NCBI GenBank assembly: GCA_021157505.1
Contig: JAGGWI010000048.1
Location: 1 to 17,810 of the forward strand
Direction: 5' to 3'
Origin: Desulfuromusa sp.
GTDB taxonomy: Bacteria > Desulfobacterota > Desulfuromonadia > Desulfuromonadales > Geopsychrobacteraceae
Length of the DNA stretch: 17,810 nucleotides
Both the position numbers and the translations under genes were made by a program. Shown one piece after another: positions 12,103-17,810 of this stretch. The notes beneath the pieces were generated by a model, which searched no databases, was not told the DNA's origin, and worked only from the letters and a program-made list of their open reading frames with translations. Each line of letters opens with the position of its first letter. Positions within the stretch are counted from its first letter, which is position 1.

Positions 12103-13473
12103 ATGGAAGAGAACCAGACCCACCGTTTGCCACCACAGAATCTTGAAGCTGAAATGTCAGTTTTGGGTGGGGTGTTGTTGGAAAATGAAGCCCTCAACCG
12201 TGCCTTGGAATTTCTGCGGACAGAGGATTTTTACCGTGAGAGTCACCGTAAAATCTTTAATGCCCTGATTATTTTAGGGGATAAGAGTGAACCGGCTGAT
12301 CTGGTCACGCTGACGGCAGTACTGAAGGATCGTGGCGAGCTTGAAGCTGTTGGCGGAAGCACCTATCTGGCGACTCTGGTCGATTATGTTCCAACAGCAG
12401 CCAACATTAATTACTACTGTAAGTTGGTTAAAGAGAAAGCGGTTGCACGTAAATTGATCGAAGCGTCAACTGCTATCGCCACCCGTGGTTATGAAGGCGG
12501 GGATATGGAGGAGATCCTTGATCAGGCAGAAAAATCAATTTTTGAGATCTCCGAAAATCGGATGCGCCCCTCCTACTTCCCGGTACGAGATATTCTGAAA
12601 GATACCTTTAAGTCGATAGAGGCGCTCTATGAACGCAAAGAACTGGTGACCGGAGTCCCGACTGGTTATCACGATTTGGACAGAATGACCGCCGGGTTAC
12701 AACCAAGTGATCTGATTGTTGTTGCTGGACGTCCTTCGATGGGAAAAACCGCCTTTGCCTTGAACCTGATTGAATATGCAGCGACCCATGTTGACAAACC
12801 AGTTCCAGCAGTTATTTTTTCTCTGGAAATGAGTAAAGAACAGTTGGTGCAACGGATGCTCTGCTCCCTGGCCAAGGTTGATGCCGGGCGGTTGCGAACT
12901 GGACATCTGGGGGAGTCGGACTGGCCGAAGTTAACCATGGCGGCTGGACAGTTGAACGAAACTCAAATTTTTATCGATGATACCCCGGCGATATCGGTAC
13001 TTGAATTGCGCTCGAAAGCGCGGCGGTTGAAGGCTGAACATGGTTTAGGCCTGATTGTCGTCGATTATTTGCAGTTGATGCGGGGCAGTAATCCCGAAAG
13101 TCGACAGCAGGAAATCTCTGAAATTTCCCGCTCCCTCAAAGCCTTAGCCAAGGAGCTGGCATTGCCGGTTGTGGCTCTGTCGCAGTTGAACCGCTCCCTT
13201 GAAAGCCGTACCGACAAACGTCCGATGATGGCTGATTTGCGTGAGTCCGGAGCGATTGAGCAGGATGCTGACGTGATTATGTTTGTCTATCGCGAGTCGG
13301 TTTATTGCGAGGATTGTAAAAGCCGGGAGAGAACCTGCGAAAAGGGGCACGATAAAGATGCTGAAATCATTATCGGTAAGCAGCGGAACGGCCCGATTGG
13401 AACGGTCCATCTGACCTTTCGAGGTGAATTTACCCGCTTTGAGAATCAGGCTAAGCGGGATGATAGCTATTGA
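12103..13473 (+). CDS. dnaB: Replicative DNA helicase DnaB
   Basis: 456 residues. The N-terminal domain (RLPPQNLEAEMSVLGGVLLEN...) covers ~8-110 and the RecA-like helicase domain ~175-450. Walker A is GRPSMGKT at 209-216, followed by IFSLEMS, the Walker B region LIVVDYLQLM, the VVALSQLNRS motif, and DLRESGAIEQDAD with the DADVI strand. It unwinds DNA ahead of the fork as a hexamer. An unusual insertion lies before the conserved EIIIGKQRNGP: C402-x2-C405-x6-C412-x3-H416, a possible zinc knuckle. There is no intein. The ATG at 12103 has GGGAG upstream. dnaB often follows the rpsF-rplI operon; here about 9.5 kb separates them. Confidence 0.97.
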   Translation: MEENQTHRLPPQNLEAEMSVLGGVLLENEALNRALEFLRTEDFYRESHRKIFNALIILGDKSEPADLVTLTAVLKDRGELEAVGGSTYLATLVDYVPTAANINYYCKLVKEKAVARKLIEASTAIATRGYEGGDMEEILDQAEKSIFEISENRMRPSYFPVRDILKDTFKSIEALYERKELVTGVPTGYHDLDRMTAGLQPSDLIVVAGRPSMGKTAFALNLIEYAATHVDKPVPAVIFSLEMSKEQLVQRMLCSLAKVDAGRLRTGHLGESDWPKLTMAAGQLNETQIFIDDTPAISVLELRSKARRLKAEHGLGLIVVDYLQLMRGSNPESRQQEISEISRSLKALAKELALPVVALSQLNRSLESRTDKRPMMADLRESGAIEQDADVIMFVYRESVYCEDCKSRERTCEKGHDKDAEIIIGKQRNGPIGTVHLTFRGEFTRFENQAKRDDSY

Positions 13474-13485
13474 AATGCCGATTGC

Positions 13486-13652
13486 TAGGAGGCTGTCGGA
13501 CTATACGGACTGAAGCGAAAATTTGGAGGTTTGAGAACAGTTTTTAACTCGTTTGCAGGCTCATAGCTATAGCTATGGGGCAAAAAGGAGCTAAAAAATG
13601 AGCCAAACAAACGGATTTGCAGCCAGTTCATGGAGTGTCCGACGGCCTCCTA
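13486..13652. repeat. 167-bp palindromic element with MITE-like terminal inverted repeats
   Basis: The ends are TAGGAGGCTGTCGGAC (13486-13501) and its inverse GTCCGACGGCCTCCTA (13637-13652), differing at one position. The exact centre is the 16-bp palindrome CATAGCTATAGCTATG (13562-13577). The arms between show further imperfect mirror similarity. No open frame of note lies inside. It sits between convergent dnaB and ntrC. This form fits a non-autonomous mobile element; no obvious target duplication was seen. Confidence 0.82.
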
Positions 13653-13654
13653 AT

Positions 13655-13682
13655 GTAAGGGCAATTCATGAATTGCCCCTAC
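13655..13682. repeat. REP-like hairpin between dnaB and ntrC
   Basis: The 20-bp perfect palindrome GGGCAATTCATGAATTGCCC (13659-13678) is flanked by GTA and CTAC. Read on the minus strand it begins GTAGGGGC, the same head as the REP units at 7076-7147. It may also serve as a terminator for the convergent genes. Confidence 0.8.
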
Positions 13683-13701
13683 GGTTGATTTTGTGATTAT
13701 T

Positions 13702-15138
13702 TTAACTCCCCCGTTTCACTTCGATCTCGAGTATTTTAATCTTTTTTCTTAGCGTATTCCGGTTGATCCCAAGAATCTCCGCAGTTTTAATCTGGTTACC
13801 ACGGGTTTTTTTCAAAACAATATTGATCAGTGGACGTTCTATCTGATGCAATACCATTTCGTAAAGGTTGTCCATTTCCTGCAGATTCATTTGCACCAGA
13901 GAATTTTCTAACTTTCGTGCTACCAGAGATTCAAGTGATTCGTCCTGACTTTGAATTTTTTCATCTTCAAACAGTCCTGGAAAATCGGAAGGAGTCAGAA
14001 CGTGGTTAGGTGAAAGCAGGGCGGCACGCTTGATGACATTCTCCAATTCTCTGATATTGCCAGGCCAGTTGTATGCTCTGAAAAAATCGAGTGTTTCCGG
14101 GCTACATTCCATGGAATCAATGCCCAGGTCCTGTTTAGATTTCTGCAGAAAGAAATCAACCAGCAGTGGAATATCATCCAGCCGCTCTCGTAGAGCTGGA
14201 AGTTTAATCGGTAATACATTGAGTCGATAATAGAGATCTTCCCGAAAGTGTTTTTCTTTAACCAGGGCGGTAATATCCTGATTGGTTGCAGCGACAATTC
14301 GCACATCAACCGGTATGGTCCGGTTTCCACCGGTGCGGGTAATTTCTTTTTCCTGTAGTACCCGTAGTAGCTTTGCCTGCAATTCTGGCGGCATGTCACC
14401 GATCTCATCCAGAAACAGGGTACCCCCAGTGGCTTGTTCAAATTTTCCTATTTTACGTTCGGTTGCGCCGGTAAAAGCTCCCCGCTCATGACCAAATAGC
14501 TCTGTTTCTAAAAGTTCACGAGGAATCGCTGCGCAGTTTATGGCAATAAATGGTTTGCCGAGACGCTGACTATTGATATGAATGGCCCGGGCGACCAATT
14601 CTTTGCCCGTTCCACTTTCGCCGGTCACCAGAACGGTGACATCTGATCCGGCAACCCGGCCAAGTATTTTGTAGATTTCCTGCATCGGTTGGCTGTTGCC
14701 AATTATTGCCTGGCTAAAACTATACTGATCCTGCAGCTCTTCTTTTAGTTGATCGATCTTCTCGGTCATTTCTGCCGCTTTTTCCGCTTTTAAAATAATG
14801 GCATCAAGAGCGGTCAGATCAAAGGGCTTGGTCAGGTAGTCGTAGGCGCCATTTTTCATTGCAGTTACGGCGTGTTCCATGGTCGCTTCGGCCGTCATAA
14901 TAATAATCAATGTGTCGGGATAGTCGCTGCGGAACTGCTTAAGCAGGTCAAGACCCTGGATGCCCGGCATTTTGATATCCAGAACGGCAAGATCGTAGTG
15001 ATGCTGCCTGGCCAGGTTTCTGGCCTGAAAACCATCGACTGCAAGATCTACACTGAAGCCCTGCTTTTTTAAAGCTTTGGATAGAACCCAGCGGATACTC
15101 TCTTCATCGTCGGCGACGAGAATGCGTTGAATTGCCAT
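13702..15138 (-). CDS. ntrC: Sigma-54-dependent response regulator NtrC
   Basis: 478 residues. The receiver domain covers ~4-120, with D10-D11, phosphoacceptor D54 in LDIKMPG, T82 and K104. The AAA+ domain covers ~145-375, with Walker A GESGTGKE 173-180, the sigma-54-contacting GAFTGA 220-225, and Walker B TLFLDE 240-245. A C-terminal Fis-type helix-turn-helix lies near 435-475 (KTAEILGINRNTLRKKI). It activates sigma-54 promoters when phosphorylated, classically in nitrogen limitation. The ATG at 15138 begins 3 nt after the ntrB stop, with AAGGAAAA inside the end of ntrB. The adjacent NtrB-type kinase and the dusB-ntrBC order support NtrC over other NtrC-like regulators. The stimulus here is not shown. 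Confidence 0.92.
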   Translation of the reverse strand: MAIQRILVADDEESIRWVLSKALKKQGFSVDLAVDGFQARNLARQHHYDLAVLDIKMPGIQGLDLLKQFRSDYPDTLIIIMTAEATMEHAVTAMKNGAYDYLTKPFDLTALDAIILKAEKAAEMTEKIDQLKEELQDQYSFSQAIIGNSQPMQEIYKILGRVAGSDVTVLVTGESGTGKELVARAIHINSQRLGKPFIAINCAAIPRELLETELFGHERGAFTGATERKIGKFEQATGGTLFLDEIGDMPPELQAKLLRVLQEKEITRTGGNRTIPVDVRIVAATNQDITALVKEKHFREDLYYRLNVLPIKLPALRERLDDIPLLVDFFLQKSKQDLGIDSMECSPETLDFFRAYNWPGNIRELENVIKRAALLSPNHVLTPSDFPGLFEDEKIQSQDESLESLVARKLENSLVQMNLQEMDNLYEMVLHQIERPLINIVLKKTRGNQIKTAEILGINRNTLRKKIKILEIEVKRGS

Positions 15139-15141
15139 TGT

Positions 15142-16263
15142 TCATTTTTCCTTATTGATTGTACGGGTGTGAAATAGCGGTAATGATACTTTAACCTGGG
15201 TGCCCCCTTCAGGCCGATCGACGAATTGTAATAGGCCCTTATGGTCGGTAACAATTTTCTGACAGATTGGCAGTCCGAGGCCATTACCATCGGTTTTAGT
15301 CGTGTAGAAAGGGGTGAATGCTTTTTCCAGTTCTGCCGCAGAAATTCCCGGTCCCTGGTCGCTTATAGAGATCTGGACAATCGGGGTCGGACGGGTCCCC
15401 GGAAGGCTCAAGTGATACTTAGCATCGATACGGCTTGCAATGAGAATTTCGCTATGGTCAGAAGTTGCTTCACAGGCATTTTTTATCAGATTCAAAAAAA
15501 GACTCATCAGCAGGTCGTGATCACCTGGAATATCTGGAATACTGGGATCGAGTTGCCATTTAAAGCGAATGTTATGATCGCTGGCGGTCTTTTTTTGTAA
15601 TTTGACAATTCCATCCAGAAGTTGACAGATGTTAACTGATTCAACTTGGGATTTGCGTGGGCGTGAAAGATTCAATAATTCTTCGATTATACGATTGACC
15701 CGTTCTGTTTCGCGCACAATCAGTCGGGTATATTCCTGAAGGTCACTGTTTCCCTCCAACTCCATCTGCAGTAGTTGGGCAGAACCTTTGATTCCACCGA
15801 GTGGATTTTTTATTTCGTGTGCCAGTCCTGCGGCCATAGTTTTAATCATGGCTAACTGATCGGCATGACGTAGTGCTCCTTCGAGGGAATGAACCTGAGT
15901 CAGATCATGGAGAACAATAACGGCACCTTGTTGTGGCTGTGATGCTGAAAATATGGGTGATACTGTTATGCTGATCTGTCGTTGTTGTTGGCTTGAGGTT
16001 TTCAAGATAACCGTTTCATGGCTGGAGATAGATCGTCCTTCATCCAAGGTTGTGCGTGCCAGATAGCAGAGAGTCTTTTGTTGCGGAAAACACTCAAAAA
16101 AAGATTTATGCAGAGTCTGTTTTTCGGATAGCCCGGTCAGGTGATGCGCCGCTGAATTAAAGAAAATAACTATCCCCTGTTGATCGATGGCAATGACAGC
16201 ATCGTCAATACTTTCCAGGATCAAGGCATATTCCTGATAGGAGTGTTGCTGTGAAGTGCTCAT
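15142..16263 (-). CDS. ntrB: PAS-domain sensor histidine kinase NtrB
   Basis: 373 residues, soluble, with no membrane segment. A PAS domain covers ~10-120 (LESIDDAVIAIDQQGIVIFFN). The dimerisation/phosphoacceptor domain has H149 in GLAHEIKNPLGGIKGSAQLL, the form typical of NtrB. The HATPase domain covers ~240-365, with an N box (NLIKNACEAT), a G1 box (DQGPGIS) and a G2 box (GNGLGLPI). It is the predicted kinase and phosphatase for NtrC, encoded 3 nt downstream. Its ATG overlaps the dusB stop (ATGA), indicating translational coupling. PII (GlnB) control is known for the family, but glnB is not in the window. Confidence 0.92.
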   Translation of the reverse strand: MSTSQQHSYQEYALILESIDDAVIAIDQQGIVIFFNSAAHHLTGLSEKQTLHKSFFECFPQQKTLCYLARTTLDEGRSISSHETVILKTSSQQQRQISITVSPIFSASQPQQGAVIVLHDLTQVHSLEGALRHADQLAMIKTMAAGLAHEIKNPLGGIKGSAQLLQMELEGNSDLQEYTRLIVRETERVNRIIEELLNLSRPRKSQVESVNICQLLDGIVKLQKKTASDHNIRFKWQLDPSIPDIPGDHDLLMSLFLNLIKNACEATSDHSEILIASRIDAKYHLSLPGTRPTPIVQISISDQGPGISAAELEKAFTPFYTTKTDGNGLGLPICQKIVTDHKGLLQFVDRPEGGTQVKVSLPLFHTRTINKEK

Positions 16264-17240
16264 GCTGCCTCAGCTTGGGAGAAAAATAATTCGGTCAGTT
16301 CCAGAACTTGATCGAGGTGTTCAGCTTTTTGCAGAGCCGCACGAAAATGACTGGCCCCCGCCAATCCCCGCGCATACCAGCATAGATGTTTTCGCATTTC
16401 CAGCAGAGTCTTCTTCTCTCCAAATTGCTTGCGGTGTAACTGCAGGTGGTCAATTGCTACCTGAAGCTTCTCCATTGGGGTTGGATAAATCACTGCTTTT
16501 CCTGCAAGCAGTGCCAGAATTTGACGGATCAGCCAGGGATTACCATAGCCACCACGACCAATCATAATCGCATCGCAATCGGTTTTCTGGAGCATCTGTA
16601 AACCATCTTCGGCGTTGAAAATATCACCACTTCCAAACACGGGTATATTTAGAGCAGATTTCAATTCGGTAATATGTTCCCAGCATGCTTTTCCAGAGAA
16701 ACCCTGACTGCGAGGGCGGGGGTGCAGAGTGATTGCATCGACCCCTTCCGCTTCTGCAATCCGCCCAATCTCTAGAAAATTGAGAGATTGTTCATCCCAC
16801 CCTGAACGAATTTTTACCGTCAGTGGCCCGGAGTAAACTTTGCGTACCACCTTAAGGATCTGACCAACCCGCCGAGGTTCCTGTAGCAGGGCACTTCCGG
16901 CACCGCTACGGACCACTTTTTTAACCGGGCAGCCCATATTTATGTCCAGCAAAGAGCCATCATCACTAACCATCGCAGCTGCTTTTGTGAGTACGGTTGG
17001 ATCGTCTCCAAATAGTTGAATTCCAAGAGGAAACTCTTCATGATCGGTGGCAAGTAATAGGCGGGTTTTCTGACCATCGCGAATCAACCCATTGGCACTG
17101 ATCATTTCAGTAAATACCAGACTCGCACCGAAAGATTTCATGATTTTTCGGTAGGGCAGGCTGGTAATCCCTGCCATAGGTGCTAAAATTACTGGACCTG
17201 ATAATCGCAGCGACTTTATCTGGGGAGTTTGTATCTGCAT
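16260..17240 (-). CDS. dusB: tRNA-dihydrouridine synthase (DusB/NifR3 family)
   Basis: 326 residues. An FMN-dependent TIM barrel opens with VILAPMAGITSLPYRK. The active-site cysteine is C104 in NMGCPVKKV. FMN- and RNA-contact motifs include TVKIRSGW, ITLHPRPRSQGFSG, VFGSGDIF and MIGRGGYGNPWL. It reduces uridine in the tRNA D-loop. It is the first gene of the dusB-ntrB-ntrC unit, the order known as nifR3-ntrB-ntrC in alphaproteobacteria. The ATG at 17240 lacks a strong Shine-Dalgarno, but homologues start close to here. Confidence 0.94.
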   Translation of the reverse strand: MQIQTPQIKSLRLSGPVILAPMAGITSLPYRKIMKSFGASLVFTEMISANGLIRDGQKTRLLLATDHEEFPLGIQLFGDDPTVLTKAAAMVSDDGSLLDINMGCPVKKVVRSGAGSALLQEPRRVGQILKVVRKVYSGPLTVKIRSGWDEQSLNFLEIGRIAEAEGVDAITLHPRPRSQGFSGKACWEHITELKSALNIPVFGSGDIFNAEDGLQMLQKTDCDAIMIGRGGYGNPWLIRQILALLAGKAVIYPTPMEKLQVAIDHLQLHRKQFGEKKTLLEMRKHLCWYARGLAGASHFRAALQKAEHLDQVLELTELFFSQAEAA

Positions 17241-17362
17241 AATAATTAGGCATATTAATTTAATCCTTGTTTTCAGGGCAAGTTAAAAATAACCTTTTTT
17301 GTCAGGTAAAGGCACCTAACTTGTGCGGGTACCTTTTTTGGATACAGTATACAATTTACAGC

Positions 17363-17391
17363 TTGACAAGGGAGAAGCGAGTTGTTAAAAC
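17363..17391 (+). promoter_or_regulatory. Possible sigma-70 promoter of citrate synthase
   Basis: TTGACA (17363-17368), 17 nt, TAAAAC (17386-17391). The -35 is perfect and the -10 has four of six matches. It would give a 5' leader of about 190 nt containing the three inverted repeats. Confidence 0.4.
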
Positions 17392-17472
17392 GATATTTGT
17401 GATTTTAAGCGAAGGAAGGTTTATGGGCTCTTAAATATGGGGTCAAAGTATCGCTAATTACTTTAGCTTATG

Positions 17473-17549
17473 GAGCTACTAAAAAACTGTTTTTTTATGT
17501 AGCTCATTTTCCGCATTGCGGAAATATTTCTTTCTTGGCCCATATGGGC
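17473..17549 (+). promoter_or_regulatory. Citrate synthase leader with three successive inverted repeats
   Basis: GAGCTAC (17473-17479) mirrors GTAGCTC (17499-17505). TTTCCGC-ATT-GCGGAAA covers 17508-17524. GCCCATATGGGC is a perfect palindrome at 17538-17549. None is followed by a T run long enough for a convincing terminator. They may be operators or RNA structures; function is unknown. Confidence 0.4.
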
Positions 17550-17589
17550 ATCTTCAAATTGTTTCAACAACCACAAAAGGAGAGAGAGT

Positions 17590-17810
17590 ATGTCAACATT
17601 GAAAAAGGTTTTAGCGGAAAAGATTAAAGCACATCGTCCCCGCGTCACTAAACTGGTTAAAGAGCATGGTGATGTGGTTCTCGGTGAAGCAACTATCGGT
17701 CAGTGTATCGGTGGCGCTCGTGGTATCAAGTCTCTGGTAACCGATATCTCCTATCTTGATCCAATGGAAGGGATTCGTTTCCGTGGCATGACCATTCCTG
17801 AAACTTTTGC
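17590..17810 (+). CDS. gltA: Citrate synthase, eukaryote-like type, N-terminal fragment
   Basis: The first 73 codons are present and the gene runs off the right edge. The translation begins MSTLKKVLAEKIKAHRPR and includes IGQCIGGARGIKSLVTDISY then LDPMEGIRFRGMTIPET, matching the N-terminus of the mitochondrial-type citrate synthase found in Geobacteraceae and relatives. It condenses acetyl-CoA with oxaloacetate at the entry of the TCA cycle. The catalytic residues lie beyond the window. The ATG at 17590 has AAAGGAGAG upstream. It is preceded by a long leader with three inverted repeats and is divergent from dusB. Confidence 0.9.
   Translation, partial: MSTLKKVLAEKIKAHRPRVTKLVKEHGDVVLGEATIGQCIGGARGIKSLVTDISYLDPMEGIRFRGMTIPETF

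Larger units (their letters stand above)
17241..17589. other. Divergent intergenic region between dusB and citrate synthase
   Basis: 349 bp without a gene. On the + strand it holds a possible promoter (17363-17391) and three inverted repeats in the citrate synthase leader, listed separately. GGTA (17305-17308) and TACC (17330-17333) flank a region that could fold weakly. I saw no clear promoter for dusB. Confidence 0.5.

Noticed and set aside
13303..13350. Frameshift or intein in dnaB at the odd cysteine-rich segment
   Set aside because: The frame is continuous, flanking motifs are intact, and the insertion is far too short for an intein.
13486..13682. CRISPR array or attachment site in the repeat-rich gap after dnaB
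   Set aside because: There are no regularly spaced direct repeats; the signals are palindromes. No integrase or tRNA gene is present.
17310..17324. Sigma-54 promoter AGGCACCTAACTTGT upstream of citrate synthase
   Set aside because: The GG at -24 fits, but the -12 element has GT instead of GC at the key position.

Overview
The window looks like a chromosomal segment from an anaerobic, metal- or sulfur-respiring deltaproteobacterium of the Desulfuromonadales type (Geobacter/Desulfuromonas/Pelobacter relatives). This rests on gene families and gene order, not on a database search: rpsF-rpsR-DUF2232-rplI order, a eukaryote-type citrate synthase start, a class I hybrid cluster protein, an HD-GYP response regulator beside a PilZ protein, dusB-ntrB-ntrC order, and many short palindromic repeats.

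Layout. 1-112 (-): first codons of an ATP synthase beta subunit that begins its own operon, as in N-type (alternate) F-ATPases. 452-2617 (+): ribosomal operon rpsF, rpsR, DUF2232 membrane protein, rplI, with a candidate S6:S18 autoregulatory leader before rpsF and a strong terminator after rplI. 2980-4775 (+): HD-GYP response regulator followed by a zinc-ribbon/PilZ protein, a likely c-di-GMP pair. 4846-8392 (-): a four-gene group (reading order: DUF1858 + solute-binding-fold protein without signal peptide, HypB-like NTPase with CxxC motifs, ABC ATPase, 80-aa zinc ribbon). It has no membrane permease. 8739-10367 (+): hcp, divergent from that group. The 345-bp divergent region carries two FNR/HcpR-type boxes, each placed exactly 22 nt from the -10 position expected for class II activation, one facing each way. 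10536-11990 (+): hisG (long form) and hisI. 12103-13473 (+): dnaB with an unusual Cys/His insertion. 13702-17240 (-): dusB-ntrB-ntrC. 17590-end (+): citrate synthase, cut by the window edge.

The most interesting region is 4846-10367. The minus-strand genes look like a cytoplasmic, permease-less ABC/NTPase/binding-protein module, co-regulated with hcp by a CRP/FNR-family regulator not in this window. A role in metal-centre assembly or repair under nitrosative or anaerobic conditions is my inference. I do not recognise a named system.

The window is also rich in short repeats of at least four kinds: a 126-bp imperfect palindrome, a 167-bp palindrome with MITE-like ends, two inverted repeats built of 8-bp units, and REP-like hairpins beginning GTAGGGGC. 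All three gaps inside the minus-strand group are filled by a different repeat. No tRNA, rRNA, CRISPR array, transposase or phage gene was seen.
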